NCBI GenBank assembly: GCA_949318235.1
Contig: OX439137.1
Span: forward strand, 4,067,789 to 4,131,788
DNA from: Ecdyonurus torrentis
Lineage: Eukaryota > Arthropoda > Insecta > Ephemeroptera > Heptageniidae
Direction: 5' to 3'
DNA: 64,000 nt
The translations under genes and the position numbers were made by a program. Below are positions 41,094-53,546 of this stretch, one piece after another. Numbering within the stretch: position 1 is the stretch's first letter; each line of letters opens with the position of its first letter. The notes under the pieces are model-generated. The model did not search any database. It was not told the origin of the DNA and was given only the letters and a program-made list of their open reading frames with translations.

Positions 41094-42086
41094 ATGAAGA
41101 CTGTTCTAATTTTTGTGTGTTTAAGTTTGTGCACAGTGAGTATAATATAATGAAGTACAAAGCTCAGAATAGAATAGAATAGAATAGAATAGAATAGAAT
41201 AGAATAGAATAGAATAGAATAGAATAGAATAGAATAGAATAGAATAGAATAGAATAGAATAGAATAGAATAGAATAGAATAGAATAGAATAGAATAGAAT
41301 AGAATAGAATAGAATAGAATAGAATAGAATAGAATAGAATAGAATAGAATAGAATAGAATAGAATAGAATAGAATAGAATAGAATAGAATAGAATAGAAT
41401 AGAATAGAATAGAATAGAATATGAAGCATAATTATAAAAGCGTAGCGTAGCATCTAAGAAAAAAGTAACAAAAAACTTGGTGTATGCGGATGACGTCATA
41501 TTTATTGCGCTTGGAGGCCATACTGGAGTAGTGAATAACATTGCTCAGCATAGGCCAAACTTCATTTAAGCCAATTTTCTTTGGGAAATCGGTTCATTTT
41601 TTGTTATTGTCATTTTTCTCACATACTTGAGATACTATAATTTAACCTATTTACAGCATCAATGCTCTCAAAAATATTGCATAGTGTTTTTTTACTGGCA
41701 AAATGATTTATTGTCCTATGCCACCCATGTTATTGAGTTATCCAACTTTAACATGAATGCATAGACCCTATAACATATATTAATATAAAAATTATCAACT
41801 TCACTTAATATTTATTTTGGATAAAATGCAGTTATTTTATATCGTTGCTATATCATACAAAAGGATATTATTTAGCCATTAAAATTTAAAACTTACATCT
41901 TTTATCTCAACATTTCATCTTTTGCCTCCATATAAGTATTAACCCAAATATTATATACTATTAATTTCACAAAACGTATACAGTACTATAAATATATAAA
42001 CCTAACTATACTTTATTGATAACTTTCATTTAGGCTGAGTTGCTAAAAACTACGAATTTTTTATATAATATATATTATATATTATA

Positions 42087-42164
<78 letters not shown>

Positions 42165-42833
42165 ATTCTTTTATTTATTTCCAGTTTACTGAACTTTCGT
42201 TTGCAGCAGACCGTAAGTATTTAAAAAAGTTTTCATTGTTTTCAAAAAAAAATTTTGCATTTATTTTTGATGCGTTGGATTGTTCATGCATTTGATATAA
42301 TATTATAAATTTGAGTAGTAATGCCATTTATATTTCTGACTGATTACAAGCCTTCTTAAGGGCTGTATAGATGGCTTGTATCTCAAAATTTAAAAAGAAA
42401 ACTTTGAAACTTTATTAAGTCATATGAAAGTTAATACTTATAATAGTAACAGCCAGGGGTGTAGTGGAGGGATGGCGCGGGATGGCGGCGCCATACTTCG
42501 TGAAATTGAATTTTTGAATCGCCATGCCTCGTGAAATTTTAAAAAGGCGAAAAGGTGCGATTTTATTTGTGTTCATTAGAAAAATTTGAAAATAAAATCT
42601 GAGAAAAACAGAAAAAGAGAAAAAAGTAAAAAAAAAAGTTATTTTTTTCTTTGGTTTTACTTTATCTTTTTTCTTTCATCAAATTTGCAGGTAATTGTCA
42701 ATAAGTAACCTTTTTAATTTTTCTATATATGATACAATTTGGTGAGGCCAGGATTATTGAATTCTATTGTGAATCATGAAAGGAAAGGAAGCTGAAGATT
42801 TTTTCAAATACTTTCTAACTCTTTCTCATTGTA

Positions 42834-42896
<63 letters not shown>

Positions 42897-45800
42897 CGCT
42901 CTCTCTTCCTCACATGAACGGGGGGGCGCACTATGATAGAAGCGAATTATGTTAGAAGCGAATTATGATAGAAACGAAATATGATCGACAATGTTAAATT
43001 CCCTATCTCGAGGTAGGTACGCGCAGGTAGCTAACCTTGCTTGCTCGCACCTATACGGTCATTGTTATTTTTAAGTGCGAACGACAAAAGTAATTTTGAA
43101 CATTTCGCGCGATTGAGCGCGATTCCTTCTTCTTATAAATATTGCAATAGTATGTATATTACAATGCAGGTGTCAATCAGTGCCATCGAGCATCCACGCT
43201 ACACACCTGACGCGCCGCTCCTATTGTTAAAAAAAGGAGTGCGCGCAAAACAGATTCGAACATAATTCGCTTCTATCATCGTTCGCTTCTATCATAGTGA
43301 TACTGCCCACATGAACATGTCCTAACATGATGGTGACTTTTGGACATACGTTACTTTGAAAACAATAAAAATACAGAAAAATACACTTCTACCTGAATAA
43401 GTAAATGTATGAATCTCGTAAAAAAATTTGATAATCCTTTAGTAAAAATTGACTTAAAATCCTCTTAGAAAAAAAAATCAAAGAATTTTAAAAGCAATGT
43501 GAAGGTCAAGCAAAAAAAAAAAAAAAAAAAAAAAAAAGCACCTGAATTTTCTCTCTTCCCCTTAATATTTAAATTAAATATGAAGAAGGGATGAAAAAGA
43601 AGGGGCTATTTTAATTTTCCCCAATTTTTTTTGGCAAGTAGCACCACTTCAGTATTCACTAGTCAGTTGGTGCTGGAGGATGACCCATAGTAAACAGTCA
43701 GTGACATTTTAGTGCAGCATTATATACAAATTATGTACATTAGCATACTTATATTCCAGCTAATATTTTAGATATCTGTTGCCTAATTCATAAAAAATAT
43801 ATATACTCTATTTATTAAGTTAAATATGATATTTCTATATTTATAGATATAGTAATATTTTTTTTATAACAATTTAAGCACGAGAACCTTAATTGAATCA
43901 GGTAATTAATAGCACTAAATGTAGCAAGTGAATTTTAATTTTAAAAAGTGCATCAATGAAAGATGACAGTCCCACTAGCATCGAGGTCGAGCGTAGCTTC
44001 TTTTGGGGTAAGTGAATGTGCACAGGGATTATGAGGAAGATATCAATATTTTGTATTTTTATTATTATATAATTTTCAGATATTCAATATTTTTTGTAGA
44101 AATTGAAATTTAACTACAAAAATTCATAAGACGAGAAAAGAAAGAAAAACTTTTTATTATCATAATTATTTTTTATTCACTATATATATATGTTCAAATT
44201 TTATGAAAAAAATTATAGAAGCTATATAAAAAAGTATCAAAATTGAATGACCAATAATTTGGGCAACAGTTTTCCAAGTATACTAATTTTGCGTTTTTCC
44301 CAAAAAAGGGTGTGTCCCGAAAAAAATTTAGCCTGCGGCGCGCTATTTACCCCCCCCCCTCCGGTCTAAAGGGCTAAAGGGTAAACCTTCCGCCATACTT
44401 CGTTAATTTTTAGGACTACACCCCTGGTAACAGCTACGTATGATAAACTTTTTATGTACAGTACACTGTACAAATTTTTAGATTTTTCTTTCTTTACAAT
44501 TTTTTAGTCAAATCCCACAGTACCTGATTTCCCACCTTAAACCTTTTCTTATCGCAGTGATAAGAGTTTGGACTGTGATAACTTTATGGACGCTATCCCA
44601 GGGGTGGAGCTTAATTTGCGATAGTCCTGGGTTTAACTGACTAAAATCTTATCTGTTGAAGCCCCGTTATCAAAAAAAAAAAAAGAAAAAAAAGTCAGTG
44701 ATATTTTACGAAGTTGTATTAGGCCCCTTGAGATCATTCGGTACAATAAAATGGCATCTCAATAGAGGATTTGTAAGAATTAACATCCTTAATTTCCCTA
44801 GAAAATTATACTGTATTCTATATTCCTTCAATGTCCCTTACATGTCTTCCGACTCTTGGCTGATTTTTTAGACACACCGTTTTAAATGTCCCTCTCTAGG
44901 GAACACTACGATACGTTTGGGGACTACTTGAACTATTATGATAAGGCTGACTAAAGGTCAGATATAATGTATGACGTAACCAGAGATAAGCACTCAGAAT
45001 TCTTGCACTCAGGTGACAACAAGACCTCAAACTTTTGTGAAGATTATTAGTAATAGTAGTTTTGGCTGCCAATCGCGGCGCTATAGTGTAAAAGCTTGAA
45101 TCATGCTTTTGTCTACAAATTTATACAGGGAGTCGGAAGACATGTAAGGGACATTGCTATTCATTTTACTGAACCACAGGCCAACTTTCGGTTTTTAGTA
45201 AACTCAGATAAAGACGTAACGCTAAGTTTTAAAGAATTAAAAAGTTTTTTTAATAAATCATGTACAGAAATATTTGAGATTTAAAAGCAGGCACTTCCGT
45301 TTCTGTTTAAAACACTTAATATTATTGTTTAATGAATTTGAAAAAAAAAAATCAAGTTAAAGAAGAGAAAAGCTTTTAATATTTAGTCATGTTTTTACAG
45401 TGGCAGCAGACACAGAAGAAATAAAATTGGAAAACCATACTCTAGAAATTATAAATGGAAGCTACTACTTTATTAGTTCAATCGAAGTAAGCTCACATTT
45501 ATTTATATAAGTCTATGTGGTCTATTTGTATGTATAATATTATTCAATTATATCTTATATACGAAATATAAATCTCATATTATGTCTTACAAGTTAATGT
45601 AGAAATAAATACAGAAAATACAAACACATCAAAATATTTTTATTTAAAATGGCAATATGTTTATATATTGCAAAGCAGAGACTTGATTTGATCAAAATGG
45701 TCTAATATTTTTAACAATATCTATGTAAATTCAAATCCATACATAGTTTACATTATTTTAGCGATAGAGGGTGGATTTTGGGTTTTCACATTTTTGTTAG

Positions 45801-47251
45801 TTTTGCAGATATGCAAATTTAAATGTGCAAATGTGCATGTTTCGTGTACTTTCCAATGCAATGATATGCATTTTTTTTCACCGTTTGTCACTTTTTGTTT
45901 TTTTGTTTTTTGTTTTTTTTACTTTTTTACTTTTTTAATCCTTTTTCACCATTTTTTTATATTTTTTTACTAAAAATTTTAACTTTTTTCAATAAAATGT
46001 ATAAATTTTCCTGATTATTTTTTTATTAAATAACCGCAAATGTTTAATTTAGCGTTTACTTAATAAATTTTTTGTGAGTTATTTTCAATCACTTACTATA
46101 CTTACTATTTATTATTATAAAATAATTATTAATAATTTAAACACATTCTTATATTGTTAAGCCTATTTTTATCTTAAATATGTAAGCTATACATTCTATT
46201 GTTTATTTAATAATATATTCCTTACAATATTAGGTAGGTATGTAGAACTATATATACTTGTTAAAGTATATTGTCTGAAGTGTTGAAATATTAAAATAAA
46301 AATCATGTATTTTAAAAATACAAATATTAATTTTTTTTCCTTTATGTAATAAAGTAATGTGATGTAAATTACAATTGTTTTCGATACATATTTTTTAAAA
46401 TTAAATGACTTTAAATACTATTTTAAATTAAAATGTCGACCTGATAATATATTTAAAGGCGTAGAACACCCTGAACAAAAAAGTTGCGTAATGTCCTAAC
46501 AAACCTGAAAATCAACGTTGATTTGGCTGAAGTCATTGATTTCTAATTTATTTTCCATTCACAAAATGACACTGGCGGTCACTGACGTCACAGCTCGCCC
46601 GGTTTACGCGCGCGTGGACCAGGCGAGCTGTGACGTCAGTGATAACCAGTAGCATTTTGTTCATGGAGAATAAATTAGAAATCAATGACTTCGGCCAAAT
46701 CAACGTTGATTTTCAGGTTTGTTAGGATATTACACAACTTTTTTGTTCAAGGTGTTTCTACGCCTTTAAGAAATGTTCAATAAAATTTAAAAAAATAGCC
46801 AGGAATTAATTTTTGTACGTGTTTCAGGTTAATCATGATGAAGCGACACAAACATGTAATGATCTAGGAATGAAATTAATTTCAATTCAAAGTGAAGAAA
46901 AACAGAACAATATTGCAAATTTCCTTGATACCAATGGTACGTACTAAAATAAAATGAAAAACTTGCAATATATTATCCTTATAGGAAAATAAAAAAAACT
47001 GGCAACATTACGATTAAAGATAACAGATAAATGAGATAACAGGTACGAGGGGAACATATAATAGCGCTTAAATTAAAAAGAAAAGAATGGGCACACAGTG
47101 TTGTAATTCCGTATGTGCAATTTTTTTTTATTTTCATACTCCTAATACGAAAAATATTCTATATCTAAAGAAATAGAATAGTTCTAAATAAATAAGCAAA
47201 TTATAATAATAATAAAAAAATCGAGTAATCACATTTAGAGTAATCAAGTTT

Positions 47252-47305
<54 letters not shown>

Positions 47306-48027
47306 AAGATCGCCAAACTCGATATTTGAGGTAAATTTTTAAAACAGTCTATGAGGAAGAGAGTTTGCTTTTTATTACAATTTTTTTCAAGACAAAAGTC
47401 AAATTTAAAATTTAAAAACAATTGATTTTAAATGCTAAAGACTTAAAAATATCATATTAAAAAATTACAAACTTAATTTTTCCAGCATTCCTCAAACATG
47501 ATTTCTAGCTTGTTTTTATTTGAAAAGCTCGATCTTTTGACGAGACATTCACGAGCCTTACAAGTAGGTCAAGCTTGCTCATTTTTTAACTATAAAAGCT
47601 CGAAACTCGGATTGAACGTTAAAAAACAAACAATAATGAGTCCCCAAATATTTTTGCACGGGCTGGTGCTCAAACGAGTTATAATTTACCGCTCTCAAAG
47701 TGCTCTAAATTAAGTGCATGTTTTTTTAAAGATGCTTATCATTATTGTAGTTCTAAATAATGTTGTTGTTTTTTTTTTGTCACAGGTTATCGAGAAATAA
47801 GTTACTGGACAAGTGGTGTCCGTTACTTTGAATATGTTTTCATCTGGTCAGGAACTGGTGAAAGATTAAACTATACCAACTGGTACCCTGGTGATCCTAG
47901 TGAACCTGATACAGATATCGATGTAGCCATTGCCTTAACGAACAAAGCTTGGGGTAGACAATGGCTAGATATGTCATCTACAAGTCCACAGCATTTTATT
48001 TGTGAGGAAATTTATAAAATCGACTAA
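41094..48027 (+). CDS. Secreted C-type lectin-like protein, copy G (5 exons, complete)
   Basis: Exons at 41094-41135, 42185-42212, 45401-45486, 46828-46936 and 47786-48027 join to 168 residues. The signal exon is MKTVLIFVCLSLCT with a GTGAGT donor. Outer cysteines C62 and C161 are kept and the inner pair is lost. The EPN position reads DPS and the WND position WLD, the most diverged ligand site of the array. A TATATATAAAG box lies 68 bp before the ATG. Intron 2 is about 3.2 kb because an R8 repeat there was split by a hAT-like element that itself carries another element. Intron 3 contains an R1 palindrome. It is the last lectin gene seen and is convergent with the TSPO gene that ends at 50607. 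Confidence 0.86.
41166..41421 (+). repeat. (AGAAT)n array, lectin G intron 1
   Basis: About 51 perfect AGAAT units begin 31 bp after the splice donor. Confidence 0.97.
41479..41768 (+). mobile_element. R3 MITE in lectin G intron 1
   Basis: Starts GGTGTATGCGGATGACG and ends GCATAGACCC. Confidence 0.88.
42059..42161. repeat. (TA)n microsatellite, lectin G intron 1
   Basis: ATAT-rich run that becomes a pure TA tract 24 bp before the exon 2 acceptor region. Confidence 0.95.
42836..42906. repeat. (CT)n microsatellite
   Basis: About 70 bases of CT with two CTCG interruptions near the right end, inside the hAT-like element. Confidence 0.95.
42929..43299. mobile_element. 371-bp TIR element nested in the hAT-like element
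   Basis: Ends are CACTATGATAGAAGCGAA and its reverse complement, with several further copies of TAGAAGCGAA just inside. A higher-GC interior shows no coding signal. The target duplication is not clear. Confidence 0.7.
44829..45156. mobile_element. Element with 26-bp inverted repeats, lectin G intron 2
   Basis: AATGTCCCTTACATGTCTTC and its reverse complement bound a 328-bp unit. Confidence 0.7.
46453..46769. mobile_element. R1 MITE in lectin G intron 3
   Basis: Full-length with TTAA ends. It ends 58 bp before exon 4. Confidence 0.92.
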
Positions 48028-48237
48028 TAGGAAATATGAGATGGTATTTTTAACTAGTGACCTCAATAGTACAGATTTATTTAATCATGATAGATTATTG
48101 AGTTGCTGTAACCCAATTTAACTTTTATGTCCCCTAAAAATATAGTAAGCAATCAATCATTTTTTTTAGTACTCCTACTTGTACTAACTATATAACTAAA
48201 AACTCCTTTGTAACGAGAGCTACATACAACATTATAC

Positions 48238-48565
48238 TGACGCAAGGCGTGGGCGAGGGTTGCCGCCGCGGTCGACCGCACCGCGTCGCTCACGCGACCC
48301 CGGCCCCACGTCTCCCGTCCGAGGAGGGCCCGACCACGGGTCACTTCGCGGGACGACGCTGTCCTCGTCACAAAAAGTTGGTGTTTGCTCGTGGAACGGA
48401 TCCGGGCTACGAGCACACACCATATTTTTGTGACGAGGACAGCGTCGTCCCACAAGGTGACCCGTGGTCGCGCCCTCTCCTCGGACGGGAGATGTGGGGC
48501 CGGGGTCGCGTGAGCGACGCGGTGCAGTCGACCGCGGCGGCAACCCTCGCCCACGCCCTGCGTCA
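48238..48565. mobile_element. GC-rich foldback element
   Basis: 328 bp of very GC-rich palindrome in an AT-rich region. Ends TGACGCAAGGCGTGG and its near reverse complement, flanked by ATAC on both sides (48234-48237 and 48566-48569). It lies between lectin G and TSPO. Confidence 0.8.
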
Positions 48566-48685
48566 ATACAATGACATAAACGTTGATATTTTCAATGATT
48601 CTTATAGTAAAATAAAAAGTTTGTATTACTAAAATAGTGAACACCGAAGACTCTGTTATTATGTATAATTTGTAATTCATTGATT

Positions 48686-48775
48686 ATTTGTACTGAGTGA
48701 GTGCACCACGTACCAAACCTGTTTTTGGTTGACAATAAATCAAATAAATAAATAAAAATAAATAAATGTTTTTTT
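48686..48775 (+). mobile_element. Truncated LINE 3' tail
   Basis: The sequence CCTGTTTTTGGTTGACAATA is followed by AAATA-rich tandem units. It closely matches the 3' end of the LINE at 59200-59241, preceded in both by GTACTG.GTG-type sequence. It is probably a severely 5'-truncated relative. Confidence 0.5.
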
Positions 48776-48880
48776 TGTAGAACAAAACACATATAGTTTT
48801 CCCGTATGCTGTGACACTATCTAACTAGTTAAACAAATGAAAAAACTTTTATTTTTAATACCATTTATTTTCCCATTTAC

Positions 48881-50530
48881 ACACTAAAAAATTTCGTTAG
48901 TAATCAACGGAATAAGTGTTTTTTCAACGGTTATAAGTGTTGATAATTAACGTTTCAAAACTCAACTCTTATTGTATTGAAAACTCAACGCTTAAGTACA
49001 ATTTCACTTTAAACGTTGATTTATCAGCATAAATAGAGTTGATAAAAACCGTCAATTTTCAACGGAATAAACGTCCTTCTCCACCTAATTAGAAATAATA
49101 TAAAAACTTACTTTACACAATTTCCTGTGTTCTATGCGAAAAATCAAAATATGCATAAGAATAATTAGTGTTTATTTTTTATTCTTTAACTAGAATCAAC
49201 GAAAAAAAATTTTGAGTTTTTTTTATTTCTGCCCAAAAAGTGCGTTTTTTTCGAAAAGTTACCAACCCGTTAGAAATTTTATTGCATTTTTGGATGTAAC
49301 TCGATTTTTCATACCCAAATCGGTCATCCAAAAATTTATGATACACAGTATATACTAATTACCAGTTGAGTTTGGTTCTTTTTCATCTAATGCTTCTGAC
49401 CGGCCATTTCAGTGCCCCCTAATTTTCATAAATTACTATGGCGCAGATATAGAAGTCCACTTTTGAGTGTAAAAAGCACTCTGAAAACGGGAGTCGGAAG
49501 GTTTGACTTTCTTGTGATAGCTCAATAATGTTATTGAGTATCTAAATTTATGCATTAGCCTTCGCAAATATAAATATTATAATTAAAAATAACAAATTAA
49601 TGTTGTGTTGATGATCAGTTGGCTTTGAATAATTTTTTAGCGGCAAAAGATCACTAATTTTATAATTACCTTAATAGAGCTGCGCAGAAACATATTTCCG
49701 TTTACAGCGTGGCAATGCGCAACATATTTCGACACTTCTTGGAGTTATGAACGCACAGTGTTGCCACGGCGGCGCACGGCGGAACGAAACGGAATAAAAG
49801 AACGCAAAATGGATGCCGCTCATGTTGATGCAGCCGCGGTAAGCTGAAATCAAGTCTCGGCATCTATGTTACGCATTATAGTTAGTAATTAAACTATTAT
49901 TGATTAACCTAGTATATTTTGATTACCAAATAAGATTGTTAGAAGCAATATTATGCTAAAATTGCCAGTCACACAAAACCAGCTGACGAAGTAGCATTCG
50001 TTTCGTTTTTGTTTTTTTTGGCTCTGTTCGACAACGGCAAGATGTTAAAAAAATATGTTGCGCATTGCCACACGCTATAAACGGAAATATGTTTCTGCGA
50101 AGCTCTATCTAAACTAATTATAAAATTAATGATCTTTAATTATTCAAAGCCAACGATCATTAACACAACATTAATTTGTTATTTTTAATTAAAATATAGA
50201 CATTTGCGAAGGCTAATGCATAAATTTAGATACTCAATAACATTCTTGAGCTATCACAAGAAAGTCAAACCTTCCGACTCCCGTTTTCAGAGTGCTTTTT
50301 ACACTCAAAAGTGGACTCCTATATCTCCGCCATAGTAACTCATGAAAATTAGGGGGCACTAGCACTGACGACGTCATGGCCGGTCAAAAGCATTGTAATT
50401 AAGCGTTGATTATAAACGTTTGTGACGTCACACGTAAGCGTTAAATATTAACGTTTAAAGCATGACGAAACTGTGTACAAGCTTTTCAACGTTTAGAACG
50501 TCGATTATACACGTCTATTTTTTAGTGTGT
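48881..50530. mobile_element. R4 element interrupted by another element
   Basis: The two outer parts (48881-49389 and 50394-50530) together equal the reverse complement of the R4 copy at 28318-28962. The middle is a separate palindromic element. Confidence 0.9.
49390..50393. mobile_element. 1.0-kb palindromic TIR element nested in R4
   Basis: Ends ATGCTTCTGACCGGCCAT and ATGGCCGGTCAAAAGCAT. Long arms pair around a GC-richer centre near 49690-49860. The uninterrupted R4 at 28318 gives the empty site. Confidence 0.88.
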
Positions 50531-50606
50531 AGAGCATACAAAAGATACAAAACGTGTTACTAAAAAATTGTAGCACTACTATTAAATATTTATTATATTT
50601 TAGATT

Positions 50607-52715
50607 TCACTTTATTTTTGGTATTTCCCCAGTTGGGTTATGTCTCCAGATGTAAAAAGAAATTGATGTAGCCAGGGATAACCATGCGACGTAAGGGATC
50701 ATCAGGTAACCAGCGACCTCACTGACCTTTGACATGGACAACGCGCTAACCACAGCTCCACCCGATAAAACAACGATGGAATAAAATCCCTGGAAGCAAA
50801 AAAACACATTATTATTTTTCTAAAAATTAATTAATTAATTTAGAATTATCTTAATATACGCTTAATATTTCATTCTATAAATATTTAAAGAGATGCTGGC
50901 ATCAGAAAAAATATTTTTAATGATAAATCAAGATAATGGACTAAATATTACACATATTTTGTCCCTTAACTAAACTGTAGCCTCACAAACTTGGGAGAAA
51001 ACTAAAGTAGACAACCAGTGCTTCAGTTTCTATTAATGATGTTCGTAAACCCTGTTCCCTTGCTCCAAAAAAATGCGCAATGCCATTTGAAAAACATTAG
51101 GTGATCGTCATTTTTTTGTGCTTTAAGGCACGATAAACAAGGTTTACAAACATCATTATTGACGACCCGGCATTGATGACGTCATGACTCCTACTTTACA
51201 GTTTTTCCTGTTTTTCAGATCCAGTTTACGTGAGGGTACAAAAGCGTTGAGGTACATAATATGTATATGAATAACAGTCACATCTCATGAAGTGTACGTT
51301 TTTTATTTGATTTTTTAAGGCTATAGGATCTCTTTTTAAAGTGACATTCTTTGCACTAAAGCGTAGGTTAGGTCTTATTAGAATTTTTTTAAAATTTCAT
51401 ATGAGACTTGAATCTATTCTATACTCACCCATTTCGTACTGCGATAACCGAAGTAGATAGTAGGCCAGTACCAGTTTAGCAGAAGCTGAGTGCCGTAGAT
51501 AGCAAGTGGTAAGCGAGCCTCTCCTGAAATTTAAGATAAGTTCACATTTTTATTATGATCTTGCATTCAAAGTGCTTTATTGCATTTTATTTCTATAGTA
51601 TATTACTTTGTTGCTATTTGAAATATATTATAACATTTATATTATAAACAATAACTGAAATTTTTGTTGTCTAGGGGATTATTTAGGTTTCATCACGTTG
51701 CGTATTACATATAAAGAAATTCCAATTATGTTGCATGGTATTGGGAGTGAAATATTAGAAAGATACTAACATTAAATTACTATGTATGAATTGATTAATA
51801 ATTACATTTTTTTATTTTTTGGTAATTTTGATGAAAAATATTTTGTTATACAAAGAGTATTATACTTTAAGATACTTTTTTTAATAAAAACTCAAAAATA
51901 AATAGCATCAAAGTCTTGATGTTTACCACCCATACAAGTTTAGAATATTATGCTAATTATAAATTATAACACATAGTTCACAAACTTCATTATAATACTT
52001 AATTGTATAATTTATTTATTGTATATTGCATTATTGCTGTTCCACTATTATTACTGTTATTATAATTTCAAGTATTTTACGACACTAAAATGCTCGTTCT
52101 TAAAATAATTGTTACTAATAAATTGCCTGGGTCAATAAAAAATTATTATTAACAAAATACAGCAATATTCTCAAAGAAATAAGTTACAGTATAATCATTC
52201 TTTGTCAAAATATAAATTTATAAATAGCTTACTTAACTATATAAAGACTTAGCTGAAATTAGCTTAGCTTGTAGCTAAAAGTTATGAAAGTATTTTAACT
52301 TTAAAACCACAGAAGCTACTTTTCTCTCACTTATATATAGGTTATCCAATGAGGAAACCAAATTTTTTAGGTGGTAATTTTATTTCATATTTTAAAAGAG
52401 GGCATTGTCCTGAATCAATTGATACTTAATTATATAATTTTTGAGTTCTTTAAATATTTTATTGAATTTTAGAAAAACTGAAAATGACGTCACGGTCGGT
52501 AACTTACGTATGTGGGCATAGGAAAAAGTTATCGACGTTCAAACTCAATTGAATATGTTAAATGATCTCAATATTTAGAAATTTGCATGTCTATCGATTC
52601 AGGATGATGTTTTTTTTTTTTTTTTTTTTTATTAGCCCCAATAGCCCCTAAAATTAGCCCCTTAAGATTTTTAGTTGTTCTCACTTTTGAAGATGAATAT
52701 TACAATAACTTTATC

Positions 52716-52747
<32 letters not shown>

Positions 52748-53487
52748 GACGTTTTCTGTGTACCTGAAAATCCACCACCGTCTCTCCATACAAGATATGA
52801 TGCGTATCCCATGCTGGTATATAGAGTCGTCCATACTGGACCAAATACATAATTAGGAGGATTCCACCAGGGTTTCTTCAAATGCTGAAAATGAAATATT
52901 TGAAAAATGTAATATTATAACGTATCTTGTCTTTTTAAATGTCAAATTTGCTCTATAATAACACAGTTTATGTTAAATGGTATTAAATTATGTATGATGT
53001 TCCAAAAACGGGCATTGATAATATCAGTTATCACACTGTATAATATATTTATAGTGTGATACGTATACTTACTCAAAACAAATAGATATATCATAATATA
53101 ATTGTATGACACCTTCGTAATATACATATTCTATTATTTCCCCTATAACCATTTTTATACTCTTGCAAACTGGGGTTGAAAACCAAATTATAAAGTATAT
53201 AATATATACAACTTTTGGAATTCATAACATAAAAAATAAAGATAATTAATATGTAATAAATTAAATGCTCAATCAATAATTATTATTAATTTTTTTTTAC
53301 ATAATGTAATATAGTTTACCAATCAGAATTTATATACAAAATTAGCGCATGTTTTCCTAATAAGAATAATATTGCAAAATTACTGCGAATTTTTGAATTG
53401 TGAAATATATTATAACAATCATGATTTTCATGATTATTTTTCTGATTAATGTGCAACTAAATACATTGGTTGCGTAATTGATAGTTG

Positions 53488-53546
<59 letters not shown>

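Larger units (their letters stand above)
42454..44426. mobile_element. hAT-like non-autonomous element with perfect 8-bp target duplication
   Basis: The ends read CAGGGGTGTAG and CTACACCCCTG. The octamer GTAACAGC occurs immediately on both sides (42446-42453 and 44427-44434). The flanking halves together form one R8 repeat. The interior holds a (CT)n run and another TIR element (42929-43299); no transposase frame was found. It enlarges intron 2 of lectin G. Confidence 0.88.
42365..44545. repeat. R8-type repeat split by a hAT-like element
   Basis: Halves 42365-42453 and 44427-44545 join into one R8 copy. Confidence 0.75.

Noticed and set aside
48153..48680. 175-residue frame with a VPQGDP string resembling a reverse transcriptase motif (other strand)
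   Set aside because: It lies in a GC-rich palindrome; both arms give mirrored frames and no other RT motif is present.
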